64,000 nucleotides of DNA from Vibrio sp. J1-1 (GTDB lineage: Bacteria; Pseudomonadota; Gammaproteobacteria; Enterobacterales; Vibrionaceae). Shown here piece by piece: positions 36,188 to 46,661 of this stretch; the stretch's first letter is position 1; each line of letters begins with the position of its first letter. The position numbers were made by a program, and so were the translations under genes. The stretch covers positions 203,339 to 267,338 of the forward strand of contig NZ_JAKKCM010000007.1 of the NCBI RefSeq assembly GCF_021728395.1, given 5' to 3'. Under the pieces are notes generated by a model. That model worked only from the letters and a program-made list of their open reading frames with translations, had not been told where the DNA came from and ran no database searches.

Positions 36188-37033
36188 ATGAGCAAATATT
36201 CCAACGCCAAAGAGCTTGCAGGGCTGACTCTGGGTAAAAAGACCGAGTACGCGAACCAATATGACGCGAGCTTGCTGCAACCTGTACCGCGTAGCCTCAA
36301 CCGTGATGACCTTGAATTAGGTGAAGCGCTGCCGTTTATGGGTCATGACATCTGGACCTTGTATGAATTGTCGTGGCTAAATAGTAAAGGCCTGCCACAA
36401 GTGGCGGTTGCTGAAGTGTACATTCCAGCAACCAGCGCCAACTTAATTGAGTCCAAGTCCTTTAAGCTTTACCTGAACAGTTATAACCAAACTCGTTTTG
36501 CAAGTTGGCAAGACGTAACCAAGCATTTAGTACAAGATCTTTCGGCTTGCGCTGGTGAACAAGTCATCGTTGAAGTAAATCCGGTCACTCATTACACCAA
36601 TCAGCCTATCGTCACGATGGAAGGTGAATGTATTGATGATCAAGACATTGAAATCAACAGCTACGACTTTGATGCTTCATTGCTGGAAGGCGCAGCTGGT
36701 GAAGAGCAAGTCGAAGAGACGCTACATAGCCACTTGCTAAAGTCAAACTGCCTGATCACTAACCAGCCAGACTGGGGCAGCGTTGAAATTCGCTATCAGG
36801 GCGCGAAACTAGACCGCGAGAAGTTGCTTCGCTACCTCGTTTCTTTCCGTGAGCACAACGAGTTCCATGAGCAATGTGTCGAGCGTATTTTCACTGACCT
36901 GATGAAATATTGTCACCCTAGCAAATTAACCGTGTTTGCTCGCTATACTCGCCGTGGTGGTTTGGACATCAACCCTTACCGCTCCACTGAGCAAGCCAAG
37001 CCAGAGCACAACCACCGCATGGCTCGTCAGTAA
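36188..37033 (+). CDS. queF: NADPH-dependent 7-cyano-7-deazaguanine reductase QueF
   Basis: Reduces preQ0 to preQ1 in queuosine synthesis. The 281-residue two-domain form is present. The active-site cysteine is Cys188 in [14 protein letters not shown], and the QueF motif [11 protein letters not shown] lies in the N-terminal half. No preQ1 riboswitch is seen upstream. Confidence 0.97.
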   Translation: MSKYSNAKELAGLTLGKKTEYANQYDASLLQPVPRSLNRDDLELGEALPFMGHDIWTLYELSWLNSKGLPQVAVAEVYIPATSANLIESKSFKLYLNSYNQTRFASWQDVTKHLVQDLSACAGEQVIVEVNPVTHYTNQPIVTMEGECIDDQDIEINSYDFDASLLEGAAGEEQVEETLHSHLLKSNCLITNQPDWGSVEIRYQGAKLDREKLLRYLVSFREHNEFHEQCVERIFTDLMKYCHPSKLTVFARYTRRGGLDINPYRSTEQAKPEHNHRMARQ

Positions 37034-37053
37034 TTATTTAGTGGCAGAAACAA

Positions 37054-37087
37054 GTTCGGCAATCTATTGGATTGCTGAACGTTTTTA
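37054..37087 (+). terminator. Terminator of queF
   Basis: GTTCGGCAATC / GATTGCTGAAC (11 pairs, one G-U) around TATTG, then GTTTTT. Confidence 0.75.
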
Positions 37088-37141
37088 ATACCTAAGCATG
37101 GTATTATCAAAAAATCTAAACCAGTTCGAGGGAACGAAAGG

Positions 37142-39424
37142 ATGTTTTGGGACAGATCGCGTCTATTCAAATTGATTGGCTTTTTCTGCTTACTATTGGC
37201 ACAGCCGCTTCACGCGACCATTTTATCTTCAACTTTACTTAATGAAGCCCAACAACTGGCGGAAATCGATCCCTCACAAGCAAGACAAGCAGCAACCAAC
37301 TACCTTTTGCAGCGAGAATTGATTGAGCGGAGTGAAAGTGATGGCCCTTCAGCCATGTCTCGCGAAGAAACCGACCGCAGTATCCGAACCCCGAACAGCA
37401 CCATCGAAGCACATAAAATTATTGCCCAAGCAAACTTCGCTTTAGGGGATGTTAGTGCAGCAATCAAAAACCTCAATGAAGCGCAAACTCTGGCACAAAA
37501 ATACGAGCTTCCATACCTATACCTGGATGTACAACTGATCCGCAACCAGATGATTTGGACTGGAAATAAGAATTACGCTGCCGCGGAAGAAGCTCTAGAC
37601 CAAATAGAAAGTGCGCTTAATCAAGAGGATGCCGTTTTACAGCGAGCTGATAGCATTCTTTATCGCTTGATCATGCAACGTGCGCTTTTAGCGTCCTATC
37701 GTGGTGATAGTGTCAAAGCTGAAAGTTATTATGCTGAAGCCCAAAAGATGCTGGAACAAACTCGCTCCAACTTAGCGCTCATTGATTACTACACCACGGT
37801 TGGAGAGTTTTACCTCAACGAAAAAAAATACAATCTTGCTCTTTCTGAGCTTTTATACGGTTACTGGCAATCGATTGAAAGCGATAGTGGTGCAAGGCTG
37901 GCCAAAGTAAACCGATTACTGGCAAGGCTATTCCAAGAGCGACGCGTATACGATAAAGCGATCGAGTACTTATCTCAGGCAGCAGACTTTTACGACTCTT
38001 ACCCAAACTCACCAATCCTAGCGGATGTACTTGAGCAGATGGGTGACATTTACTTTTATCAGGGCAAATTTAACTTGGCGTTGGTCCACTACTTCAATGT
38101 ATTGGACCACGAGAGCACGAGTAAAAGTATCAACCGTATGATCAATATTCGTCTGAGCCTTGCTGCGACTTACCTTCAACTCTATAACTACGCTCTGGCA
38201 GGGCAATATCTGGATAGCTCGACTGAACTGCTCGAATATGCCGACATTCCAGCGCTTAAGGCCAAAGCTGCCCTGCTTCACTCTGGCCTTGCTTATCATC
38301 AGAATGACAGTAAAAGCGTGATCGAAAATGCGCAAAAAGCGCTCATGTTCATTGACGCGACTGCTACAGGAAATAACTTTATTAAGCAGCAGTCTTACCG
38401 CTATCTTGGACTGGGCTATGAACAAGCCGGTGAATATCAGCTTTCGCTTCAAGCGTATAAGAAATATACCAACTTGGTTAAACTGGAGCAGGTGCAGTTA
38501 AACCAGATCAGCGAAGATGCATTCCGTCAGCAAAAAGAGTTCGCAGAGCAGACCATTCACTATGTAGGGTTAACTGAACGTTTAGCGCAAGTTGAGGGAG
38601 AGCACCGTAAATTCCAGAAAATTTCTTTCGCTCTATTTATTACTGTCTTAGTGATGTTTTTGTTCATCATGCGTCGTGGTGTCATCATTCAACGTCAGTC
38701 AGGTCAAATAGATAAACTACGTAATGACCTGTTCACACACTCACGTTCTCGACTTAATAACTTACGCATGCTTAATGTCAAACTGTCTCGATCTTTGAAG
38801 AAGTCGAGCGACACCTTCGAACAGTGGCAGCTTGGCGAGTTAATCCACGAGCCTCTCAATGACCGCCTGCGATTTGTTATGATCGACCTGCCATTCTTAC
38901 GCAGTATGTACGTTCAAAACGGTTATCAAGCAGGACTGGAGTTAGAACGGGCGTTTGGTGAGTTCCTGGCAGAAAAGATCAAAAAGCCCGCACGTTTGTA
39001 TCACTTTTCAGATGCGAACTTACTGTATATCGAACCAAACGCTGATAGAGATGCGTCAGCAGAAATGATGTTTGTTAAATTTCAGGCTTGGGTGGATGAC
39101 TTTGCTAACCAGCATAATGTCAATCGTACTATTCGCATGGGGATCAGTGACTACCCATTCCTGCCACGTGCCTATACGGCAATCAATGATGCGGAGCTAC
39201 TGGATCTACTCCTACTCGCGACTCATATTGCGAGAGAAATCAGTTTGCAAGATAAACAAAGCCATTGGGTATTCCTCAAAGCCATTGATAATGCACCAGC
39301 GGCAAGCTTTGCAACCGGAGACATAAGAAAGGCGTGTCAGCACGCTATCAATCAAGGATTAATCAAGATTCACTCTTCCTACAAGAATGAGGATGACATC
39401 AAGAAAATATTAAAAAATGGATAA
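37142..39424 (+). CDS. TPR-containing membrane protein with degenerate GGDEF domain
   Basis: 760 residues. A signal peptide or anchor (FKLIGFFCLLLAQPLHA) is followed by a long helical region with tetratricopeptide-like repeats (about residues 60-450), one membrane helix (about 493-511, ISFALFITVLVMFLFIM) and a cytoplasmic domain (512-760). That domain aligns by pattern with a GGDEF fold, but the place of ARFGGEEF reads ARLYHFSDA, so no cyclase activity is expected. It is probably a periplasmic sensor. The next gene is a true GGDEF protein 98 nt downstream. No experimental function is known to me. Confidence 0.75.
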   Translation: MFWDRSRLFKLIGFFCLLLAQPLHATILSSTLLNEAQQLAEIDPSQARQAATNYLLQRELIERSESDGPSAMSREETDRSIRTPNSTIEAHKIIAQANFALGDVSAAIKNLNEAQTLAQKYELPYLYLDVQLIRNQMIWTGNKNYAAAEEALDQIESALNQEDAVLQRADSILYRLIMQRALLASYRGDSVKAESYYAEAQKMLEQTRSNLALIDYYTTVGEFYLNEKKYNLALSELLYGYWQSIESDSGARLAKVNRLLARLFQERRVYDKAIEYLSQAADFYDSYPNSPILADVLEQMGDIYFYQGKFNLALVHYFNVLDHESTSKSINRMINIRLSLAATYLQLYNYALAGQYLDSSTELLEYADIPALKAKAALLHSGLAYHQNDSKSVIENAQKALMFIDATATGNNFIKQQSYRYLGLGYEQAGEYQLSLQAYKKYTNLVKLEQVQLNQISEDAFRQQKEFAEQTIHYVGLTERLAQVEGEHRKFQKISFALFITVLVMFLFIMRRGVIIQRQSGQIDKLRNDLFTHSRSRLNNLRMLNVKLSRSLKKSSDTFEQWQLGELIHEPLNDRLRFVMIDLPFLRSMYVQNGYQAGLELERAFGEFLAEKIKKPARLYHFSDANLLYIEPNADRDASAEMMFVKFQAWVDDFANQHNVNRTIRMGISDYPFLPRAYTAINDAELLDLLLLATHIAREISLQDKQSHWVFLKAIDNAPAASFATGDIRKACQHAINQGLIKIHSSYKNEDDIKKILKNG

Positions 39425-39522
39425 TTAAGCGCTAGTTAGGATTAATAACTGATGACGCTATAAGTTTTTTTGTTATTATCAAGTGATCGTCAATCGCACA
39501 TGGATTTAAACGTCATCGTTTC

Positions 39523-41088
39523 ATGGGAATTTTGGAATCCGATATTCAGACACAGCTGCATCAGTTAAGCTGTCAACTTGACCAACTTAAGCTGACTCAT
39601 CGCGATAATTCGCTCAAATTTAAGCGTGAGCAACAAATCCTTAAACGCGTTTTGGCGTCTTTGTCGTCTGCATGTCCAGGTGCTGATGCTCAATTATCCA
39701 ACTACTTGTCAGAAATTCAGCAAGAGCTCCTGCATAAAACGGATATCAGTGCGTTAATCCCTCGTTTAGCGATATTAGAGAGAAAGCTCAAACAGCAATC
39801 CAGAACCATGGAAAAACAGAGCGGCCATCTCGACGAGCAAATTAAACGCAGTGGTGAAACGCTACAACGAGTGACCGGCTTACCCGCCCAGCTAAAACGC
39901 GAACTGCGTAACCTGATGAGCTTTTCTGAAGTCAACTCTGTGACCAAAGTCGATCAAGCCACTAAACTGCTCAGTATTTATGAACGTGCGCTAAAAATCA
40001 TCAGTTCAAATTCACGTTTGCATTTAACTGAATTTGAGAGTACCCCAGAGAAGTCTCAACTTGAGTCTCTGGCTAGCGATCTGCAACACACCATTACAGA
40101 ACTGGATTTTGAAGGTGAGTGTGGCGAAAAACTGCTCGACATCCGAGCGAAGTTACTCATGGGAGTGAATGCTGAGTCTCTAGTTGAACTAACACTGATA
40201 ACCTTAAAGTTAGTGGTAGAAGCGACCAAATTTGAACGAGAAAACTCCAGTCAATTTCTCGACCAGCTCAACACAGCTCTTGCAAGTAACCTGAAAACCA
40301 TCCATCAAAGCGCCGATCAGTATCAAACCTACTATGAGCATCGCCACGAGCTAAACACGGAAATGCATAGCTTGGTTGAGCGAAGCCAACGCGCATTGAC
40401 TCAGGCTCAGGACTTATCAGATCTAAAGAAAGATATCTCACCACTGCTTGCTAAAATGGCCTCACTGTCGGAGCGTTTGGAGATGACGGAAGCTCGTGAA
40501 CAAGCACTGCAAGAGCGGATGACTTACAGCAAAAACCAGTTGGAAGCGGTGTTTGAAACCACACAAGACTATCGTCGTCGACTGGATGACCAAACTCAAC
40601 GCTTGCTGCTTGATCCATTGACCAAAGTGTACAACCGCACCGCATTTAACGACCGTCTCGAACTGGAGTATCAACGCTGGGTGCGATCTCAAAGAAACTT
40701 ACGTCTGGTGATGTTTGATGTCGACAACTTCAAATCCGTTAACGATAGCTATGGCTATACCGCCGGAGACAAAGCACTCAAAATTATTGCCCGCACCATA
40801 AGTAAACGTGTATCCGAATTAGATACGGTCGCTCGCTTCGGCGGAGAAGAATTTATCCTACTTATTCCGGAACAATCGGAAGAGTACACATTAGAATTAA
40901 TGAAAAGTATCCAGCGTGAAATCGGCCAACTACCGTTTAAGTTCCGAGAGCAAAGTATTATGATCACCCTAACCGCAGTTTCTACTTCATTTAGAGAGTC
41001 TGACTCTCCAGAGCAGGTACTGGGGCGTCTCGGAAAGATGGTACGTGACACTAAAAAGCTCGGAAAAAACCAGTTAAACTGGAGTTAA
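39523..41088 (+). CDS. GGDEF-domain diguanylate cyclase, cytosolic
   Basis: 521 residues. A long coiled-coil N-terminal part (about 1-360) without membrane helices or known sensor domain is joined to a GGDEF domain (about 365-520). The active site is GGEEF (440-444), with MFDVDNFKSVNDSYG and AGDKALK upstream. The inhibitory RxxD site, which should lie at 431-434, reads SELD, so product inhibition at the canonical site is likely lost. It would make cyclic di-GMP and may be controlled by the preceding gene. No strong Shine-Dalgarno precedes the ATG. Confidence 0.9.
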   Translation: MGILESDIQTQLHQLSCQLDQLKLTHRDNSLKFKREQQILKRVLASLSSACPGADAQLSNYLSEIQQELLHKTDISALIPRLAILERKLKQQSRTMEKQSGHLDEQIKRSGETLQRVTGLPAQLKRELRNLMSFSEVNSVTKVDQATKLLSIYERALKIISSNSRLHLTEFESTPEKSQLESLASDLQHTITELDFEGECGEKLLDIRAKLLMGVNAESLVELTLITLKLVVEATKFERENSSQFLDQLNTALASNLKTIHQSADQYQTYYEHRHELNTEMHSLVERSQRALTQAQDLSDLKKDISPLLAKMASLSERLEMTEAREQALQERMTYSKNQLEAVFETTQDYRRRLDDQTQRLLLDPLTKVYNRTAFNDRLELEYQRWVRSQRNLRLVMFDVDNFKSVNDSYGYTAGDKALKIIARTISKRVSELDTVARFGGEEFILLIPEQSEEYTLELMKSIQREIGQLPFKFREQSIMITLTAVSTSFRESDSPEQVLGRLGKMVRDTKKLGKNQLNWS

Positions 41089-41287
41089 ATCGTTCAAAAT
41101 ACAAGCAAACAAACAAATTTCATCCCTCTAGCTTACTTATATTCACCATTTTTCAACGAGTTATCACATTTCTCTCTTCCCAGTCTGCTAAGCTTCAATT
41201 ATCCAGCCTTCCAATCACCAATCGCAAACGCACGTATAAACCAACAGGTGGTGGATTCCTCAAATATAATCACAACAAGGAGGCGCT

Positions 41288-42664
41288 ATGATTACCCATA
41301 TCAGCCCCGCAGGTAGCATGGACTTGCTATCCCAACTGGAAGTTGAGCGTTTAAAGAAGACCGCATCGAGTGATCTTTACCAACTTTACCGAAACTGTAC
41401 ATTAGCGGTCTTGAACTCAGGCAGCCATACCGATAACTCAAAAGAGCTGTTAGACCGATACCAATCCTTTGATGTTGATGTACTTCGCCGTGAACGCGGC
41501 ATCAAATTAGAGTTGACCGATCCACCAGAGCACGCTTTTGTGGATGGTGAAATTATTAAGGGGATACAGGAGCATCTGTTTTCAGTCTTGCGCGATATCG
41601 TGTTTGTGAATATGCACTTGGCAGACAGCCAACGTTTAAACCTGACTAATCCCGTTCATATTACTAACCTGGTATTTGGTATCTTACGCAATGCCGGAGC
41701 GCTTACTCCCGGAATCGCTCCTAACCTGGTGGTTTGCTGGGGTGGGCACTCCATCAACGCGGCAGAATATCAATACACCCGGGAAGTTGGTAATGAGCTG
41801 GGCCTTCGAGAACTGAATATTTGTACTGGTTGTGGACCCGGTGCAATGGAAGGACCGATGAAAGGGGCCGCCATCGGGCATGCAAAACAGCGTTATACTG
41901 AACAACGTTACCTGGGCTTGACCGAGCCATCTATCATCGCTGCTGAGCCACCAAATCCGATCGTGAATGAACTGGTGATCATGCCAGACATTGAAAAACG
42001 TCTGGAAGCCTTTGTTCGTATGGCACATGGCATTGTGATCTTTCCGGGTGGCCCGGGAACCGCAGAGGAGCTGCTCTACATTCTGGGTATTATGATGCAC
42101 CCAGAAAATGCTGATCAACCAATGCCAATCGTCCTGACTGGTCCTAAAGAAAGTGAGGACTACTTCTTCGCTATTGATGAATTTATTCGCGACACGCTTG
42201 GAGAAGAAGGTCGAAAACATTACCAGATCGTTATTGATAACCCGTCAGAAGTTGCTCGGATTATGAAGCGCGGAATGGATGATGTTCGCACACATAGGAA
42301 AGAAAAAGGCGATGCCTACAGTTTCAATTGGTCATTAAAAATCGAGCCTCACTTCCAATTACCATTTGAACCAAATCATGACTCGATGGAGCAACTGGAT
42401 CTGCATATGGATCAGGAGCCTCAAGTCCTCGCCGCAAACTTGCGTCAGGCGTTCTCGGGCATTGTTGCAGGTAACGTGAAAGCAGAAGGCATTAAAGAAA
42501 TCGAAGCGAAAGGTCCGTTCACCATTCATGGCGATCCGGTATTGATGAAGAAGCTCGACAAAGTGTTGCAAGACTTCGTCGATCAACATCGAATGAAACT
42601 GCCAGGTGGTACAGATTATGAACCTTGCTACCGAATCGCTCATCCAGAAAATGATGGTCGATAG
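41288..42664 (+). CDS. ppnN: Pyrimidine/purine-5'-nucleotide nucleosidase PpnN
   Basis: LOG-family nucleosidase that splits nucleoside monophosphates into base and ribose 5-phosphate; the E. coli enzyme is bound by (p)ppGpp. The motif PGGPGTAEE is near residues 253-261, with [15 protein letters not shown] upstream. Length is 458 residues. A clear AAGGAGG Shine-Dalgarno stands before the ATG. Confidence 0.95.
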   Translation: MITHISPAGSMDLLSQLEVERLKKTASSDLYQLYRNCTLAVLNSGSHTDNSKELLDRYQSFDVDVLRRERGIKLELTDPPEHAFVDGEIIKGIQEHLFSVLRDIVFVNMHLADSQRLNLTNPVHITNLVFGILRNAGALTPGIAPNLVVCWGGHSINAAEYQYTREVGNELGLRELNICTGCGPGAMEGPMKGAAIGHAKQRYTEQRYLGLTEPSIIAAEPPNPIVNELVIMPDIEKRLEAFVRMAHGIVIFPGGPGTAEELLYILGIMMHPENADQPMPIVLTGPKESEDYFFAIDEFIRDTLGEEGRKHYQIVIDNPSEVARIMKRGMDDVRTHRKEKGDAYSFNWSLKIEPHFQLPFEPNHDSMEQLDLHMDQEPQVLAANLRQAFSGIVAGNVKAEGIKEIEAKGPFTIHGDPVLMKKLDKVLQDFVDQHRMKLPGGTDYEPCYRIAHPENDGR

Positions 42665-42686
42665 TCAGGCTAGCATTCGTTACACT

Positions 42687-42707
42687 AGGGGCAATACGCC
42701 CCTTTTT
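42687..42707 (+). terminator. Terminator of ppnN
   Basis: AGGGGC / GCCCCT around AATAC, then a T-run, only 15 nt before xni. Confidence 0.75.
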
Positions 42708-42721
42708 ATTGCTAAGTCATT

Positions 42722-43504
42722 ATGTCTATTCATCTTGTTATTATTGATGCCCTAAACCTGATCCGCCGAGTACACTCCGCTCAACCCGATCCCACTGACA
42801 TAGCAAGAACCATCACCACTACCCAAAGAACGCTGACTCGAATCCTGTCAGAATCGCAACCAACCCATATCATTGCGGTGTTTGATCATCATGAACAAGA
42901 CCGAGGTTGGCGTGCCGAGATACTGCCGGACTACAAACAAAACCGTAAGCCTATGCCGGAGCCATTGATGCAAGGTCTCGATGCGATTCAGCAAGCTTGG
43001 TGGGAACAAGGTATTGACTCATTACTGTCTGACGGCGATGAAGCCGATGACTTAGTAGCAACACTGGCAACCAAAGTCGCTAGCCATGGTGAAAAGGTCA
43101 CCATTATTTCGACCGATAAAGGCTACTGCCAGCTACTTTCGCCGACATTACAAATCCGTGATTACTTCCAGCACCGTTGGCTAGATGAACCATTCATTGA
43201 AAAAGAGTTTGGGGTTAAGCCGAATCAATTGGCTGATTACTGGGGGCTGGCGGGTATCAGCTCTAGTCAGGTTCCGGGCGTTCCGGGCATCGGTCCTAAA
43301 GCAGCAAAAGAAATGCTTACCCAATTCGACGATATTGAAGCAGCTTACGTCAGTGATGAATTAGTACCAAAATATCGGAAAAAGCTGGATGAGCATATCG
43401 AATCGGCTCGCTTAAGTAAGCTGGTCGCAGCACTCAAACGCGATATTGAACTTGGCTTCAATTTGCAAGATATTCGCTTTACCGGGCCAAACAAAGTCGA
43501 ATAA
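42722..43504 (+). CDS. xni: Flap endonuclease Xni (exonuclease IX)
   Basis: FEN-type nuclease, related to the 5' nuclease domain of DNA polymerase I. Metal-binding acidic motifs DGDEADDLVATLA and STDKGYCQLL are present, followed by the helix-hairpin-helix region GVPGIGPKAAKEML. Length is 260 residues. The pairing with ppnN is also found in E. coli. Confidence 0.95.
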   Translation: MSIHLVIIDALNLIRRVHSAQPDPTDIARTITTTQRTLTRILSESQPTHIIAVFDHHEQDRGWRAEILPDYKQNRKPMPEPLMQGLDAIQQAWWEQGIDSLLSDGDEADDLVATLATKVASHGEKVTIISTDKGYCQLLSPTLQIRDYFQHRWLDEPFIEKEFGVKPNQLADYWGLAGISSSQVPGVPGIGPKAAKEMLTQFDDIEAAYVSDELVPKYRKKLDEHIESARLSKLVAALKRDIELGFNLQDIRFTGPNKVE

Positions 43505-43522
43505 ATTCGTTTCTGCCAATAA

Positions 43523-43548
43523 AAAAGCTCCTGAAAATAGGAGCTTTT
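43523..43548. terminator. Bidirectional terminator of xni and rlmM
   Basis: AAAAGCTCCT / AGGAGCTTTT around GAAAAT, between convergent genes. Confidence 0.85.
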
Positions 43549-43571
43549 TAATATCCGTTACACTGTTTTAA

Positions 43572-44663
43572 TTAGTATGGAGAGATATTCGATAAACACT
43601 GGATATGAATGGTAATCTCTTCACGGTCATGGTAAAGATGTTTAGCTTGTAGCTTGAATTTCACCTTGTTCTCAATCAGGAACATTTTTAAGTTTTCAAG
43701 ATCTTGCAAAACCTCGTCATAGCGACCTTTCATCGGCAATTTCAGGTTAAAGATGGCTTCTTTTGCCCAACCTTTTAGCAACCACTGTCCCATAAGGTGT
43801 GCTACGCGAGCAGGCTTCTCAACCATATCACACACAATCCAAGTGACATTCTTGCGGTCAGGTTCAAACTTAAAGCCATCCACCATGTGATGCTTAATCT
43901 GGCCAGTTTCCATCAGGCTGTCAGCCATCATGCCGTTATCAACACAGTGCACGAACATGGAACGCTTGACCAATTGGTATGTCCAGCCGCCCGGACACGC
44001 GCCTAGATCTACCCCCCACATGCCCGGAGCCAAACGCTCATCCCACTCTTCACGTGGAATAAATACATGGAAGGCTTCTTCCAGTTTTAGTGTTGAACGG
44101 CTTGGTGCATCTGCCGGGAACTTCAGACGAGGAATCCCCATGAAGAATTGCGAGTTATTACCCGGGAACGAGTATCCCACGTAACAATGACCCGGAGCAA
44201 CAAAGCAGATGTGTAATACAGGCTTCTTAACGTTGTCCTTATCCCACATCAGACCTTTACCACGCAGAGACTGACGCATTGGCACCGTAAATTTACGGCA
44301 GAATTTTAGTAGCTCTTTTGCTTCATTGGTATCCGGCGTTTCAATACGCAGATCACCACAACGAGGGAAATCTTCTATTTCAGACAACGCCTCAAGAATC
44401 GGACTGATACGATCTTCGCTAGGCAAAGATTCACACTCAGCTGCAACAGCAAACATTTGGCGGGCAAAGATCAATGAACTGAAGTCGAGACCTTTTACCA
44501 ATTTGTCTGCGTCTCCATCTTGGTAACACTCGAAGACAACATAACCTGAGTTTTTCTTCACACGAGGGAAGCCATACACTTCCAACTGTGTCGCTTTGTC
44601 CTGAATTTCACCAGCACACTCTTTCTCAAAGCCTGAACGGCAATAGAGCATTAGTTGTTTCAC
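43572..44663 (-). CDS. rlmM: 23S rRNA 2'-O-ribose C2498 methyltransferase RlmM
   Basis: Rossmann-fold SAM methyltransferase with an N-terminal THUMP-like domain. The SAM motif is [15 protein letters not shown]. Length is 363 residues. The start is GTG inside a GTGA overlap (4 nt) with the ygdD stop, with a GAGG Shine-Dalgarno upstream. It is the last gene of the gcvA-hydrolase-ygdD-rlmM unit. Confidence 0.96.
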   Translation of the reverse strand: MKQLMLYCRSGFEKECAGEIQDKATQLEVYGFPRVKKNSGYVVFECYQDGDADKLVKGLDFSSLIFARQMFAVAAECESLPSEDRISPILEALSEIEDFPRCGDLRIETPDTNEAKELLKFCRKFTVPMRQSLRGKGLMWDKDNVKKPVLHICFVAPGHCYVGYSFPGNNSQFFMGIPRLKFPADAPSRSTLKLEEAFHVFIPREEWDERLAPGMWGVDLGACPGGWTYQLVKRSMFVHCVDNGMMADSLMETGQIKHHMVDGFKFEPDRKNVTWIVCDMVEKPARVAHLMGQWLLKGWAKEAIFNLKLPMKGRYDEVLQDLENLKMFLIENKVKFKLQAKHLYHDREEITIHIQCLSNISPY

Positions 44664-45058
44664 TTGGAGACCTCTTTGATATTAAACGCAGCAAAAAAGA
44701 ACAAACACCAGCCGATCATGAACATCAATCCCCCCAACGGAGTAATTGGCCCAAACCACTTAATGCCTGTCAGCGCCAGCGCGTATAGACTGCCGCTAAA
44801 ACAAAAGATGCCGATGATAAAGCAAATTGCAGCGATGAAAAAATACTTTTGCGCTTTTTGTCCTAAATTCATCAACAACAGAATGGCACAAAAAGCGGCA
44901 GCAAAAGTATGAATGAACTGGTAAAGAACACCAGTTTCAAATACATCAAGAAGATACGGAGCAAGTGTTGCTTTTAAACCATGAGCCGCGAACGCTCCAA
45001 GCGCAACAGAAATAAGTCCCGAAAGACCAGAAAAGGAGAGTAACCACTTACTTTTCAC
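44660..45058 (-). CDS. ygdD: DUF423 membrane protein YgdD
   Basis: 132-residue inner-membrane protein with four hydrophobic helices and the family start [20 protein letters not shown]. Function is unknown. The start is GTG with GAGG 7 nt upstream, overlapping the preceding hydrolase gene by 11 nt. Confidence 0.92.
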   Translation of the reverse strand: MKSKWLLSFSGLSGLISVALGAFAAHGLKATLAPYLLDVFETGVLYQFIHTFAAAFCAILLLMNLGQKAQKYFFIAAICFIIGIFCFSGSLYALALTGIKWFGPITPLGGLMFMIGWCLFFFAAFNIKEVSK

Positions 45059-45671
45059 TGTACACCTCTTTAATAAAACTGGCTAAATGTTCAACCGCCA
45101 AAGCAATATTGCCCTCTTCGGTGTAACCAGAGCGCTTGCGTGGTTTAAAACTATGGTCACCATCTGGTACAAAGGTTACAGACACCTGATCCGATAACGT
45201 GAAATTTTCAAACTCTTCTCGCTTTCCAAAGGTATCTCGTTCACCTTGCAGAATCAGTGTTGGCTTCTCAAGCGTTGCCAGATGTTCACCTTTGTAATTT
45301 TCTGGCTTGCCCGGTGGATGAAAAGGGAAACCTAAGCAGGCAATGCCCGCCACCAGCGTATTTTCAGCCAACAAACTCGACATACGGCCGCCCATAGATT
45401 TACCACCAATGACAACTGGCGTACCTGAAAAGTGAGTAATTACTTCTTCGTAGGCTTCGAGCAGCTTTGGCGCACGATCTGGTGGACGCTTTTTGCCATC
45501 TTCCGCACGCTTAATCATGTAAGGAAAATTAAAGCGAACGACACGAATGCCCTGTTCAACTAAACCTTGTGCAACTGCGGCCATGAACCCGTGATCCATT
45601 CCAGCCCCAGCACCGTGAGCAAAAATAAATAGCGGCCCGTCTTCTGGACCCTCAACTATCCACTGGTTCAT
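45048..45671 (-). CDS. Alpha/beta-hydrolase family protein
   Basis: 207 residues. An early HGAGAG turn (oxyanion-type), the nucleophile elbow GGKSMGGRMSS (Ser near residue 94), and a C-terminal DGDHSF with the likely catalytic Asp and His point to an alpha/beta hydrolase of the dienelactone-hydrolase-like/KANL3-Tex30 type. Substrate is unknown. It overlaps gcvA by 20 nt and ygdD by 11 nt, so it is tied to that operon; E. coli lacks a gene at this position. Confidence 0.85.
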   Translation of the reverse strand: MNQWIVEGPEDGPLFIFAHGAGAGMDHGFMAAVAQGLVEQGIRVVRFNFPYMIKRAEDGKKRPPDRAPKLLEAYEEVITHFSGTPVVIGGKSMGGRMSSLLAENTLVAGIACLGFPFHPPGKPENYKGEHLATLEKPTLILQGERDTFGKREEFENFTLSDQVSVTFVPDGDHSFKPRKRSGYTEEGNIALAVEHLASFIKEVYSEK

Positions 45672-46572
45672 CTAGTACTTCCTCTTGTTCTTTTCTCGCG
45701 GTTGCAAGCATCCAGTCACGGAACGTTGCAATACGCCCCATATCCGCTTGCTGCTCATGACACACCACATAGAACGCATTCTTCGATATCAACACCTCAT
45801 CAAATGGCGCGATAAGTCGTCCTGCTTCCATTTCTGGCTGAGCTAACACGTTATTTCCTAGTGCCACACCTTGCCCATGGACTGCCGCCTGCAACACCAT
45901 CGTCGAATGGCTAAAAATTGGACCATGATTTACATTGATGCCTTCGATGTTGTAATGACGAGTAAACTGCTTCCAGTCTTTACGCGAAGTATCATGTAAC
46001 AAAGTGTGTAGCCTAAGGTCACTCAGTGATTCTAACGGCTTCGTCCCCAAGAGTAACGAAGGAGAGCAGAGCGGAATCAAAAATTCCTGATACAATTTGT
46101 CCGCGCGAAGTCCTGGCCAGTTACCACGACCATAATAGATAGCGACATCTACGTCGTCGGTCAGCGAGCCCTCGTCCATATCTACGGCTTTAATCCTTAC
46201 ATCAATGTCTGGCTCCTGAGCATTAAAATCGGCTAAGCGAGGCACTAACCACTGAATCGCAAAACTTGGCGGTAAACTGATGGTCAAAGCGCCTTTTTCA
46301 CTACGTTCTAGTACTTTATCGGTCGCTTCTGCAATAGAAGTAAAAATATCCTTAATGTCTAAAAAGTAACTCTGACCTTCTTCCGTTAATAATAAAGAGC
46401 GGTTTCTGCGGCGGAATAGCTTGAGTGATAAAAACTCTTCCAGCGCTTTGATCTGGTGACTCACGGCGGCTTGGGTGACGAAGAGTTCTTCGGCCGCACG
46501 TGTAAAACTAAGATGACGTGCTGCAGCTTCAAATACTCGAAGAGAATTCAAAGGAGGCAATCTGCGAGACAT
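45652..46572 (-). CDS. gcvA: LysR-type regulator GcvA
   Basis: Regulator of the glycine-cleavage operon and of gcvB. The N-terminal winged helix-turn-helix includes LSFTRAAEELFVTQAAVSHQ (about residues 21-40), followed by a LysR effector domain. Length is 306 residues from the ATG at 46572 (MSRRLPPLNS), which has GAGG 6 nt upstream; a TTG four codons earlier is less likely. The divergent gcvB RNA confirms the identity. Confidence 0.95.
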   Translation of the reverse strand: MSRRLPPLNSLRVFEAAARHLSFTRAAEELFVTQAAVSHQIKALEEFLSLKLFRRRNRSLLLTEEGQSYFLDIKDIFTSIAEATDKVLERSEKGALTISLPPSFAIQWLVPRLADFNAQEPDIDVRIKAVDMDEGSLTDDVDVAIYYGRGNWPGLRADKLYQEFLIPLCSPSLLLGTKPLESLSDLRLHTLLHDTSRKDWKQFTRHYNIEGINVNHGPIFSHSTMVLQAAVHGQGVALGNNVLAQPEMEAGRLIAPFDEVLISKNAFYVVCHEQQADMGRIATFRDWMLATARKEQEEVLDEPVDS

Positions 46573-46626
46573 AGGGAACCTCAAATAGGATTAGTTTTTT
46601 TAATCTGAAACATTATAAAATTAACG

Positions 46627-46655
46627 TTGTCGAACAGCCAGATAAATTCTATATT
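46627..46655 (+). promoter_or_regulatory. Promoter of gcvB
   Basis: TTGTCG (46627-46632), 17 bp, TATATT (46650-46655). Upstream, ATTAG (46590-46594) and TAATC (46601-46605) resemble the CTAAT core of GcvA sites, in the gcvA-gcvB gap. Confidence 0.65.
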
Positions 46656-46661
46656 TCACCC

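Noticed and set aside
41684-42220. 178-codon antisense frame opposite ppnN
   Set aside because: Long only because the sense gene avoids the complementary stops; composition and motifs belong to ppnN.
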